From positions 310,001 to 374,000 of the forward strand of contig NZ_AUHN01000004.1 in assembly GCF_000423205.1 (NCBI RefSeq): a DNA stretch of 64,000 nt, in the 5' to 3' direction. Positions 54,002 through 62,117 of this stretch are shown here, in pieces; the first letter of the stretch is position 1; the number at the start of each line of letters is the position of its first letter. This DNA comes from Jonesia quinghaiensis DSM 15701. GTDB lineage: Bacteria; Actinomycetota; Actinomycetes; Actinomycetales; Cellulomonadaceae. Under the pieces are notes generated by a model. It saw only the letters and a list, made by a program, of their open reading frames with translations. It was not told the DNA's origin and did no database searches. A program made the translations under genes and the position numbers.

Positions 54002-55519
54002 TTATGCGGTGGTAACCGCAGTGTGCTGCGGTGCCTGTTGTGCTGCGTTGATTTTGTTGTAGCGGATCTCCTTGAGGACAACCACGATCAGTGCGGCGAC
54101 CAGCACACCAGCGATGATGGAGATCAGGAACCCAATCGGGTTACCGATGAGTGGGAGCACCCACACACCACCGTGTGGGGCAACAAGGGTGACCCCGAAT
54201 GCCATGCTCAGTGCACCTGTCACTGATGAACCTACCAGCGACGCGAGGATGACGCGCAGCGGGTCAGCGGCAGCGAATGGGATGGCACCTTCGGAGATGA
54301 AGGAGGCACCGAGCAGCCACGCTGCTTTACCGTTTTCGCGTTCCGCTTCGGTGAAGAGACGCTTACGCACTGTGGTGGCGAGCGCCATTGCCAGTGGTGC
54401 GACCATACCGGAAGCCATCACAGCTGCCATGATCTTGTATTGGGCTGCGTCAGCGGTAAGACCTGTTGTTGCCAAACCGGTGACGGCGAAGGTGTAAGCC
54501 ACCTTGTTCACTGGGCCACCGAGGTCAAAGCCCATCATGGCTCCAAGGATAAGACCGAGGAGTACCAGTTGGTTTCCGCCCAGGCCGCCGAGCCAGCTTT
54601 CCAGCCCACGCATGAGCGCAGCGATGGGGGTACCAATAACTACGAGGGTCAAGAACCCAACGATCAGGGATGACAGTAGTGGGATAACGACCACTGGCAT
54701 GATCCCACGCACACCCTTGGCGACCTTCCAACGGCTGATCCACAGGGCAACGAAACCGGCAAGGAAGCCAGTGACCAAACCACCGAGGAACCCAGCGCCA
54801 ACAGCTACTGACGCTGCTCCACCAACGAAGCCTGGTACAAGACCGGGGCGGTCAGCAATTCCGTAGGCGATGAAACCGGAGAGCACTGGAACAAGGAACC
54901 CGAAGGCTAGGCCACCAACACCCAACAACGCCACGGCGTAGTGCTGAAGGTTACCCCAGTCGAAATCAGCCCATACAGCTGCTTGGTCAACAGCGGTAAC
55001 TTCAATGGCACCTTCAGCGCCGCCCCATGCCACGTTTGCGAGCATGAATGCGAGGGCGATGAGAATACCACCGGCTGCGACAAACGGAATCATGTAGGAG
55101 ACACCGGTCATCAGCCATTGGCGGATTTTGGTGCCAACACTGGCGTTTGCATCGACCTTGGTCGCGGGGCCACCTGCTGCGGGGGCCGCTGCTGCGGACC
55201 CTGCTGGAACTCCGCGTTCCACTGCTGCAACAGCTTCTTCAATGACTTTGGCTGCTTCGTGGACGCCGCGCTTCACACCAACGTCAACGAAAGGTTTGCC
55301 GGCGAAACGTTCACGGCCTTTGACCTCTAGGTCGGCTGCGTAGATGACACCGTCTGCTGCTGCAATAGCGGCGTCGTCAATGGCGTCGGTTCCTGCGGAA
55401 CCTTGTGTTTCTACGGTGACCTCGTGGCCAGCTGCTTTACCAGCTTGCTCGAGGGCCTCCGCCGCCATGTATGTGTGTGCAATGCCCGTTGGGCATGAGG
55501 TTACTGCTACGAATTTCAC
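54002..55519 (-). CDS. fruA: PTS fructose-specific enzyme IIBC
   Basis: 505 residues. The IIB domain begins MKFVAVTSCPTGIAHTYMAA with the phosphorylated Cys9. Past a ~20-residue Ala/Pro linker, the IIC membrane domain (residues ~135-490) contains SYMIPFVAAGGILIALAFM and the conserved ISEGAIPFAAADPLRVI loop. Imports fructose as fructose-1-phosphate. The frame overlaps the IIA gene by ATGA. Confidence 0.96.
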   Translation of the reverse strand: MKFVAVTSCPTGIAHTYMAAEALEQAGKAAGHEVTVETQGSAGTDAIDDAAIAAADGVIYAADLEVKGRERFAGKPFVDVGVKRGVHEAAKVIEEAVAAVERGVPAGSAAAAPAAGGPATKVDANASVGTKIRQWLMTGVSYMIPFVAAGGILIALAFMLANVAWGGAEGAIEVTAVDQAAVWADFDWGNLQHYAVALLGVGGLAFGFLVPVLSGFIAYGIADRPGLVPGFVGGAASVAVGAGFLGGLVTGFLAGFVALWISRWKVAKGVRGIMPVVVIPLLSSLIVGFLTLVVIGTPIAALMRGLESWLGGLGGNQLVLLGLILGAMMGFDLGGPVNKVAYTFAVTGLATTGLTADAAQYKIMAAVMASGMVAPLAMALATTVRKRLFTEAERENGKAAWLLGASFISEGAIPFAAADPLRVILASLVGSSVTGALSMAFGVTLVAPHGGVWVLPLIGNPIGFLISIIAGVLVAALIVVVLKEIRYNKINAAQQAPQHTAVTTA

Positions 55520-55968
55520 AATGACACCGCCTCATTCACGATGGCCGCTACTGCAGCGCCGTCTGGTGCCGCACGCAGTGAATCTTTGAAGTCTGCGTGG
55601 ACAAGTTTCCGGGCAAGTGCGGCAAGGATTTTTAAGTGGTCGCCTTCACCAGCAGCGGGCGCTGCGATGAGGAAGACGAGGGTTGCTGGTCCATCAGGTG
55701 CACCAAAATCAACACCTGCTGGCACCTTTGCGACAGCAAGTGACGGAGCCAAAACGGCTTCGGATTTGGCGTGTGGTAGGCCGATTCCACCTGGCATACC
55801 GGTTGATGTCTTTGCCTCACGGGCACGGACATCGGTAGCAAAAACAGCTGCGTCGGTGACGCGGCCTGCTTCTGCGAGACGCTGAGCGAGAATGTCGATT
55901 ACAGCGTTTGCGTCCGCCGCGTCAACGTCGACGGCGACGAGTTCGGGGAGGATGAGGGGGGTACTCAT
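55516..55968 (-). CDS. PTS fructose-specific enzyme IIA
   Basis: 150 residues from the ATG at 55968, preceded by AGGAGCTGTG. The phospho-His66 lies in GMPGGIGLPHAKSEAV. The following ASLAVAKVPAGVDFGAPDGP is typical of the fructose/mannitol IIA fold. Free-standing rather than fused to HPr. The stop of fruK is two bases upstream. The longer reading to 56034 lacks a matching N-terminus. Confidence 0.93.
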   Translation of the reverse strand: MSTPLILPELVAVDVDAADANAVIDILAQRLAEAGRVTDAAVFATDVRAREAKTSTGMPGGIGLPHAKSEAVLAPSLAVAKVPAGVDFGAPDGPATLVFLIAAPAAGEGDHLKILAALARKLVHADFKDSLRAAPDGAAVAAIVNEAVSL

Positions 55969-55969
55969 G

Positions 55970-56917
55970 TCACAGCTCCTTGAGGGGGGTCGAGGGGTCA
56001 GGTTCAGCAACAAGTCGCACGGATGCGACGTCAATAAGGTCGGGGGTGGGGACAGCTGTTCCGGGGAGGAGTACTGCCGCCCGCCCCCAGGCGACTGCTG
56101 TTTTCAGTCGGTCTGGGATGTCCGCGTTGGGTACGGACAGGTAACCGGCGAGGGTCATGTCTCCGGCCCCCACGGTCGATGCGGGAATCAGGGCGGGCCC
56201 GCCGGCCCACCAGGTGTTAGTGGCTGTGACGAGAAGTGCACCGTTGGCGCCGAGGCTGACAAGTACTGCCTCGGTTCCTTGGTTGATGACTTCGCGTGCA
56301 GCGGTGACGACTTCTCCTACGGTGTGCAGGGTGCGACCGACAAGTTCACCGAGTTCGTCCTCATTGGGTTTGATGAGGGCGAGCCCACCAGCTGCAACAG
56401 CTGTGGCGAGCGGTGTCCCTGAGGTGTCGAGGACAAGTTGTCCGCCTTTGGCTGCGGCTACCTGGGCGAGTTGCACGTAGAGGTCGTCTGGTGCACCTGC
56501 GGGCAGGCTCCCAGCCCCAACAACAATGTCACCTGCATGCAGGACATCGGCGACAGTTTTGAGGATCCCGTTGAGCGTAGTTTCGGTGAGGATGGGGCCT
56601 GGTGCGTTGATTTTGGTGGTGGAGCCGCTTTCTTCCACCAGGGTGATGTTGGAGCGGGTGTCCCCTTGCCCGCATACCGGAAGAACGGAGATGTCTGCTG
56701 CGCTGAGTAGTGACACCAACAGATCACCGTCAGGGCCGCTGTAGGGCATAACCGCCGTAGTTTCCACACCGTTGAGGTGCAGGCCACGGGAGACGTTAAT
56801 ACCTTTGCCACCTGCGTCAACGTGGGAGGCGTGGGATCGGTTCACCTCTCCTGGCACCAGTGTGGTGAGGTCATAAGCCCGGTCGATGCTCGGGTTTGGG
56901 GTCAGTGTAATGATCAT
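55970..56917 (-). CDS. fruK: 1-phosphofructokinase
   Basis: 315 residues, PfkB family. HVDAGGKGINVSRGLHLNG near residue 35 is the ribokinase-type substrate motif; the C-terminal TVGAGDMTLAGYLS holds the catalytic Asp in the anion hole GAGD. Converts fructose-1-phosphate to the 1,6-bisphosphate. Overlaps fruR by ATGA. Confidence 0.96.
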   Translation of the reverse strand: MIITLTPNPSIDRAYDLTTLVPGEVNRSHASHVDAGGKGINVSRGLHLNGVETTAVMPYSGPDGDLLVSLLSAADISVLPVCGQGDTRSNITLVEESGSTTKINAPGPILTETTLNGILKTVADVLHAGDIVVGAGSLPAGAPDDLYVQLAQVAAAKGGQLVLDTSGTPLATAVAAGGLALIKPNEDELGELVGRTLHTVGEVVTAAREVINQGTEAVLVSLGANGALLVTATNTWWAGGPALIPASTVGAGDMTLAGYLSVPNADIPDRLKTAVAWGRAAVLLPGTAVPTPDLIDVASVRLVAEPDPSTPLKEL

Positions 56918-57675
56918 GCTTGCACCACCGTCACGCCTTGAAGGTCGAGGTCTCTGAGGATTTCTGTTTCTGCTGTGGCATCGGTGATCAGCGTGTCGAT
57001 TGCTGTGACCGGTGCGAAGGACGCGAATTCGTCGCGTCCAAGTTTGCTGTGATCAGCCATGACGACGGTGCGCCGGGCTGCTCGGACGAGTGCGCGTTTC
57101 ACTTCGGCTTCGTCAATGTCTGGTGTGGTGAGTCCTCGTTCCACGCTGAGCCCGTTGGTTCCAACAAATGCCACATCGACGTGGATGTTTTGGAGGGCTG
57201 CGAGCGCCCAGGGTCCGACTGCTGCGAGGGTTCGTCCGCGGACTTGTCCGCCGACGAGGTGCAGGGTGATGCCGGGGTGGTTGGACAGTGCGTTGGCGAC
57301 GGCGATGGCGTGGGTGACGACGACAAGTTCTGCGTCGTGGGGGATGAGTGCGGCGAGGCGCACTGTGGTGGTGCCGGCGTCGAGGAGGATGGAGCCGTTT
57401 TCGGGGAGTTCGTTGAGTGCTGCCCGGGAGATGGCGTCTTTGGATTCGGGGTTGGTGTGTTCGCGTTCGCTGACGGCGGGTTCGAGGCCGAGGCGTTCGA
57501 CGGGGATTGCGCCGCCGTGTACGCGGCGTAGGAGGCCGCGGCGTTCGAGTGCGGTGAGGTCGCGGCGGATGGTTTCTTGGGTGACGTCGAGGTCGGTTGC
57601 TAGGGCGGTGACTTCGACGCGGCCGGCTGAGCGTGCGCGGGAGAGGATTTCGGTGTGTCGTTCTGGGGCGTACAC
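56914..57675 (-). CDS. fruR: DeoR-family regulator of the fructose operon
   Basis: 253 residues from the GTG at 57675, preceded by GAAGGGACAAGGAC. The winged helix VYAPERHTEILSRARSAGRV then VTQETIRRDLTALERRGLLR is the DeoR signature. The C-terminal sensor domain has SILLDAGTTTVRLAALIP and later VFVGTNGLSVERGLTTPD, which bind phosphosugars (typically fructose-1-phosphate). First gene of the operon and presumably autoregulated from the flanking ATGTCCG/CGGAC motifs. Confidence 0.93.
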   Translation of the reverse strand: MYAPERHTEILSRARSAGRVEVTALATDLDVTQETIRRDLTALERRGLLRRVHGGAIPVERLGLEPAVSEREHTNPESKDAISRAALNELPENGSILLDAGTTTVRLAALIPHDAELVVVTHAIAVANALSNHPGITLHLVGGQVRGRTLAAVGPWALAALQNIHVDVAFVGTNGLSVERGLTTPDIDEAEVKRALVRAARRTVVMADHSKLGRDEFASFAPVTAIDTLITDATAETEILRDLDLQGVTVVQA

Positions 57676-57733
57676 GTCCTTGTCCCTTCTGTCAGCGCCG
57701 CTTTGAGCTGGGTCGCACAGTCGTTGTTGCGAT

Positions 57734-57794
57734 AGTCCGATTATGCCCGAGTGTGAACACGCGGTCAACTAAAACAAACAGAGTCGGACATTAA
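57734..57794 (-). promoter_or_regulatory. fru operon promoter with FruR-like sites
   Basis: On the minus strand, TTGACC (57763-57768) and CATAAT (57740-57745) are 17 nt apart, a near-consensus sigma-70-type pair. CGGAC overlaps the -10 downstream side (57734-57741 region), and AATGTCCGAC lies upstream of the -35 (57783-57792). Position fits repression by FruR. Confidence 0.8.
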
Positions 57795-57946
57795 CCAAAA
57801 GATTCGGGGGTAAAGCACCGTTGTTACCTGCACGGATGTTCCAAGTTTCCACCCGGTATACCTGTATCCATTGGTGAATTGTGGGTGACGCGTGGACGTT
57901 AAATGACTACATGGTGAGCAGCACGGGGCTGTGTGCGCGCCGTGTT

Positions 57947-57981
57947 ATGTCCGATGCAATGTCCGTTACGATGTCCGAGTG
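57947..57981. repeat. Three 12-bp direct repeats of ATGTCCG
   Basis: ATGTCCG recurs at 57947, 57959 and 57971, exactly 12 bp apart. The repeats overlap the last codons and stop of hmuV and are within 200 bp of the fruR promoter sites with the same core. Possibly additional FruR half-sites or a coincidence of the coding end. Confidence 0.6.
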
Positions 57982-58826
57982 CGGCGGGGCATGACAATCG
58001 GGGCGCCAGTGTCGGAGTCGATCATGACCCGCACCGGGGTGTCGTAGACCCGTTCAACCAGTTCCTCAGTGAGGACCTCATGCGGTGTCCCGTGAGCAAC
58101 AATTTTCCCGCCCTGCATAACGGCAATGTCATCTGAGTAGGCTGCCGCCAAGGAAAGGTCGTGGAGTACCACCACCACTGCCCGCCCTTCGCGGGCGAGT
58201 TCGCGGGCGATAGTGAGCACGTCTTCTTGGTGGCGTAGGTCTAACGCTGCGGTGGGTTCATCCAGCAGCACGATGCGTGTCTCCTGCGCCAGCACACGAG
58301 CTAGTGACACGCGGGCCCGTTCACCACCCGACATCGTCGGGTAGGAACGTTCTTGCAGGTGAGCAACGTCCGTGCGGGTGATCGCGGCGGCGATCACCTC
58401 CTCGTCACGGTCCGATTGTGGGGTGCCAATCCACGGCGCCCTACCCATCTCGATGACTTGGCGGGCAGTGAACGAAAACGCCACAGCATTGGCTTGGAGG
58501 AGAACTGCACGGGTGCGGGCAAGGTCGCGCGGTTGCCAGTGCGACAGGGCTTGCCCGTCAAGAAACACCTGCCCTGCGCTGGGGGTGACATCACCGGTAA
58601 GGGCGCCAAGGAGCGTTGATTTTCCGGCGCCATTGGGGCCAACAAGCGCAAGCACCCGGCCGTAAGGGATATGCACGGTCACGTCACGCAAAATCTGCGT
58701 TGAACCGACTGCGTAGCTGACACCAACCGCTGAAAACGCAGATGAGCCAGCCTGGGGTGTAACCCTTTGGCTACGCGGCGCCCCGTGGCATGGACCAGGT
58801 TGGGCAGGCATCGGGCGGGTTGTCAT
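57966..58826 (-). CDS. hmuV: Heme ABC transporter ATP-binding protein
   Basis: 286 residues. Walker A GPNGAGKST, signature MSGGERAR, Walker B RIVLLDEPTAALD and the H-loop LHD are complete. Typical FecE/HmuV class. The first ~25 residues are Pro-rich and unlike the family; the start at 58826 overlaps the HmuU stop by ATGA. Last gene in the heme-uptake operon. Confidence 0.93.
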   Translation of the reverse strand: MTTRPMPAQPGPCHGAPRSQRVTPQAGSSAFSAVGVSYAVGSTQILRDVTVHIPYGRVLALVGPNGAGKSTLLGALTGDVTPSAGQVFLDGQALSHWQPRDLARTRAVLLQANAVAFSFTARQVIEMGRAPWIGTPQSDRDEEVIAAAITRTDVAHLQERSYPTMSGGERARVSLARVLAQETRIVLLDEPTAALDLRHQEDVLTIARELAREGRAVVVVLHDLSLAAAYSDDIAVMQGGKIVAHGTPHEVLTEELVERVYDTPVRVMIDSDTGAPIVMPRRTRTS

Positions 58827-59854
58827 ACCCACCCCCCAGCAAGCTTGCGGTTACGGCGGATCAGCCAGTAAAAGAACGGCCCACCCACCAGTGACGTCAA
58901 CAAACCAATGGGCAGGTCAGCGCTGATAATCAGCGTGCGAGCTAGGAGGTCCGCGTACACCATGAGGGTTGCCCCACCCAGCAGGGACATGAGAAGCAGC
59001 GTGTGGTGAGAAGGTCCAAGGAGCATGCGGATCAAGTGGGGAATCACCAACCCCACAAAAGCAATGATCCCAACAAATGCCACCGCAACACCAGTGAGGA
59101 GAGCAACAATCACCACAGACGCAATACGTAACCGTTCCACCCGCACACCCAAGTGGGAGGCTGTGCGGTCACCCAACGCCAGGAGGTCGTAACGGTGAGC
59201 AAGAGTTATCGCCACAATGGCCGCAGGAATTCCCACAACCGCCACGATAAGCACTTCATTCCAGCGTGACCCGTTCATTGTGCCAAGCTGCCAAAACACA
59301 ATCTGCTCGCGCGCTGCGGAACTTCCCGCAAACATAAACAACGCCAACCCCGCCCCAGCAAAAGCATTCACCGCGACACCAGTCAGCAAAAGCGTCACAA
59401 TTTCGGTGCGCCCCTGAGCACGAGCCGTCGCATACACCACCAAAGTTGCCGCTAAACCACCCAAAAACGCGGCTACCGCCGTGGTCCACGCCCCCAGAAA
59501 CGTCACACCGGTTGCAATAGTTGCGGCAGCACCTAACGCGGCACCAGAGGACACTCCCACCACACCAGGCTCAGCCAAAGGGTTGCCAAAAATTGCTTGC
59601 ATCACCGCGCCAGCAACCGCCAAAAGCGCCCCTACCAGCAATGACATCGCCACACGTGGGAAACGAATCTGCCACAACGTTTGCTCAATGAGCACTTGGT
59701 CAGGCGCCCACGAATTCGCAATCCCGATGCGTTGAGCCACCGACCCCAACACCTGGGCTGGACCAATGGGAAGTTGCCCCAAACCAGCTGACAACACAAC
59801 ACCCAGCAGGAGCAACAATGAGGTGACGGCGAGGGCAATGCCCCGCCGCGTCAC
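58823..59854 (-). CDS. hmuU: Heme ABC transporter permease (FecCD family)
   Basis: 343 residues starting GTG overlapping the HmuT stop (GTGA). About ten helices; conserved Arg-Phe-Pro-Arg-Val (IRFPRVAMSLLVGALLAVAG) and QAIFGNPLAEPGVVGVSSGAALG, the FecCD hallmark, plus FVGLVIPHLIRMLLGPSH near the C-terminus. Moves heme across the membrane. Confidence 0.95.
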   Translation of the reverse strand: MTRRGIALAVTSLLLLLGVVLSAGLGQLPIGPAQVLGSVAQRIGIANSWAPDQVLIEQTLWQIRFPRVAMSLLVGALLAVAGAVMQAIFGNPLAEPGVVGVSSGAALGAAATIATGVTFLGAWTTAVAAFLGGLAATLVVYATARAQGRTEIVTLLLTGVAVNAFAGAGLALFMFAGSSAAREQIVFWQLGTMNGSRWNEVLIVAVVGIPAAIVAITLAHRYDLLALGDRTASHLGVRVERLRIASVVIVALLTGVAVAFVGIIAFVGLVIPHLIRMLLGPSHHTLLLMSLLGGATLMVYADLLARTLIISADLPIGLLTSLVGGPFFYWLIRRNRKLAGGWV

Positions 59855-61035
59855 GAGGTACTACCCGAAGCTGCAGGTGCATACACGGCGCGGGCAAGAG
59901 CGTCGAGAAGGGCTGCGCTACGCGGACCAAAAGACAAAATTTGGCCGTCCTCCATGTCCACAAACCGCCTGTGCTCACCAGCAGAGGTCAACGCAATCGC
60001 CGGTTTATCCGCCAACAACCCGTCAACCCCGCCAACGGACTCTAGGCCCTTAGACATGACCAGAATCAGATCAGGATCAGCAGCAACCATCGCCTCATCG
60101 GTGAGAGGTTTCATGCCGTCCCAGCCCAACTCACCGGCAACATCCACGCCACCCAACGCGCCAATGAGGTCATCCGCACCCGACTCGTCACCAAACAGGT
60201 AATACACGCCAGCCGAACCACGCAAATACAAAAACACCATCCGCAACCGTTCGCCATCCTCAGTGGGGGCAATCGCAGCAATGTCATCAACAGTGCGTTG
60301 AACATCGGCGGAAATCTGCTGCGCCAAAGCATCCCCCGCCTCAGGCGCCCCAAAGACGTCCGCCACATCATGAGCGAGCTGTTCCGCACCGGCAAATGAC
60401 GGGTCATTCGCAACAAAAACCACAGTGATACCCACGTCACGCAGTTGCTCCACCACGTCACGCGGCCCCACCGAACCATCAGTAATCACTAACGTCGGGG
60501 CAAGACCAATCACCGACTCAGCGTTAATGGTGTGCCCACCAGAAGTCACCACCGGCAAATCCTGAACACCAGGGAACGACGTGGACTGGTCACGGCCCAC
60601 AAGAGTGTCACCAAAACCAAGACCCCACACCGTGGCGGCAATAGACCCCGACATATCAAGAGTCACCACCCGAGACGTGTCGCCCACTGTCACCTCACGC
60701 TCTCCGCCAAGATCGTTTGAGGTGACAGTGGAAGGCAAACGCTGTTCAGGTGACTCCTGAACTGGGGTAATAGCCGCGTTGGGGAGCACAGCAGTGGATT
60801 CGCCAACATAGTCACGTGGGCTCTCCACAACATCAAGGTCAGACAGTGCAACCTGAGAGATAGGTGCTGTGGCGGCATCATCACGTGGGGCGGTCGCAGA
60901 CGGGGCACTGCACCCGCCCGCCACCAACACCGCAAGAACAACAGGAGCAACGAACCGCGCCAACATCGAACGGCGGGGGCTGCGGCGGCGGCGGGGGTGC
61001 AGATGCGGGGTGGCACTGTCGAGAAGACCAGTCAT
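59851..61035 (-). CDS. hmuT: Heme-binding lipoprotein HmuT
   Basis: 394 residues. After a 20-residue Arg-rich start, the signal peptide ends LVAGGC (lipid-anchored Cys ~42). The binding-protein fold includes VTSGGHTINAESVIGLAPTL and SAGVYYLFGDESGADDLIGA; the His and Tyr in these positions match the axial heme ligands of corynebacterial HmuT. Shuttles heme from HtaA to HmuUV. Overlaps htaA by ATGA. Confidence 0.92.
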   Translation of the reverse strand: MTGLLDSATPHLHPRRRRSPRRSMLARFVAPVVLAVLVAGGCSAPSATAPRDDAATAPISQVALSDLDVVESPRDYVGESTAVLPNAAITPVQESPEQRLPSTVTSNDLGGEREVTVGDTSRVVTLDMSGSIAATVWGLGFGDTLVGRDQSTSFPGVQDLPVVTSGGHTINAESVIGLAPTLVITDGSVGPRDVVEQLRDVGITVVFVANDPSFAGAEQLAHDVADVFGAPEAGDALAQQISADVQRTVDDIAAIAPTEDGERLRMVFLYLRGSAGVYYLFGDESGADDLIGALGGVDVAGELGWDGMKPLTDEAMVAADPDLILVMSKGLESVGGVDGLLADKPAIALTSAGEHRRFVDMEDGQILSFGPRSAALLDALARAVYAPAASGSTS

Positions 61036-61931
61036 GAGCGAGCTCGCTTACGCATCAGAACAACGCCGACCACACCGATAAGTGCCACAGCACCTGCCCC
61101 GGCTGCGACCGCAGGCACCAGGTTGCGGCTTTGTGCGGATGCGTCCGATGCCTCATCGCTGCGTGCAGCATCAGCGGGCGTGCCTGTGTCCTGTGTTGCG
61201 GCGGCGCCTTCGGCAGTTGTGTCAGCATCTTGCGCGACTGCATCCGCACCATCAGACACAGGAAGGTCCACTACGACGGTGATGAGGTCAAGTTCTGAAC
61301 CAGCTTCATAGTTAGGGAAAGCAACTGCCCCTTCCTCAGTGATCACCGCAGGCATATCTTCGCCTGTGACTGTCACAGTGTCGCTGGTTGAGTCAATACG
61401 TAGGTCAGAGACGTTCACTGCAGCAAATGGGACGTCTTCAGTGACCTCAGGTTCGCTGTCTTCACCAGACATTGCGGCGTCCATGGTGACCCCAGCAACG
61501 TCAAGGTGCAAGATAGCGGTGTCACTACCATCAAGGCGCAACGTGGGATGAGAAATAGTGGTGTCAAGTAGCCCTTTATGCCCCGTGAAGTGGACATCTC
61601 CTACAAATTCGATGTCACCAACTAATGTTTGCACATCAAACGTCGCATTGTTTGTGGGCCATGAAAACTGAGGGGTTTCATATGAAGCACCGTTAAGGGT
61701 TTCCCACTCGCCCTTGGCGATAGTCCCTGAAATGTATGAGCGGAAAGATTCCTTAAACCCCCACGTCAAAGCACCTTCAGCAGCAGTGTTACTGGTTTCA
61801 TTTGCCATGTTCGTGACGACTGCACTGTGGGCTGGATACGCTGCAGCGCAGGTAAGCACAACAAGCGCAGCTGCACTTACAGCGGCAACCCGGCGGTTGC
61901 TGCGGGTTGGGGGAAGATGCAGGGCGGGCAT
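61032..61931 (-). CDS. htaA: HtaA-domain heme-binding surface protein
   Basis: 299 residues. Signal peptide to ~37, one HtaA (CR) domain ~50-225 with LTWGFKESFRSYISG and VHFTGHKGLLDTTISHPTL (the His and Tyr of the heme pocket), an Ala/Thr/Asp-rich linker, then a C-terminal helix (VPAVAAGAGAVALIGVVGVV) with a basic RKRARS tail. The build is like HtaB, membrane-tethered and exposed. First gene of the heme operon; two DtxR-like boxes lie upstream. Confidence 0.92.
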   Translation of the reverse strand: MPALHLPPTRSNRRVAAVSAAALVVLTCAAAYPAHSAVVTNMANETSNTAAEGALTWGFKESFRSYISGTIAKGEWETLNGASYETPQFSWPTNNATFDVQTLVGDIEFVGDVHFTGHKGLLDTTISHPTLRLDGSDTAILHLDVAGVTMDAAMSGEDSEPEVTEDVPFAAVNVSDLRIDSTSDTVTVTGEDMPAVITEEGAVAFPNYEAGSELDLITVVVDLPVSDGADAVAQDADTTAEGAAATQDTGTPADAARSDEASDASAQSRNLVPAVAAGAGAVALIGVVGVVLMRKRARS

Positions 61932-61961
61932 CGGCTCTCTCTATCGCTCAGCACGGATGAG

Positions 61962-61980
61962 TTAGGTGAGGTAATCCTTA
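61962..61980. promoter_or_regulatory. DtxR/IdeR-like iron box, proximal
   Basis: TTAGGTGAGGTAATCCTTA agrees with the 19-bp DtxR consensus (TTAGGTTAG then symmetric) at 14 positions by my alignment. It lies 31 bp upstream of the htaA start. Confidence 0.7.
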
Positions 61981-61994
61981 TCTAACGTCCTGAG

Positions 61995-62032
61995 ACTAGG
62001 CCTTCAGGCCTAGTTAGGTCAACCTAAGCCCA
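61995..62032. promoter_or_regulatory. DtxR-like iron box, distal, with adjoining palindrome
   Basis: TTAGGTCAACCTAA (62014-62027) is a perfect 14-bp palindrome with the half-site TTAGGT of DtxR boxes. Directly adjacent is a second 20-bp palindrome (actaggcct, tc, aggcctagt, 61995-62014). Upstream of htaA. Confidence 0.75.
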
Positions 62033-62056
62033 CAGGCTGGTTGTTGATGGAAAGAG

Positions 62057-62096
62057 GTGTGCCCGGTAGCCGTGACATCACGACTACCGGGCACAC
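62057..62096. terminator. 13-bp hairpin after the DUF6055/AbfB gene
   Basis: Arms gtgtgcccggtag (62057-62069) and its complement (62084-62096), with a 14-nt loop, 21 nt past the stop of the minus-strand gene. Confidence 0.8.
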
Positions 62097-62117
62097 GCAT
62101 CGTTATGTTGCGGGGCC

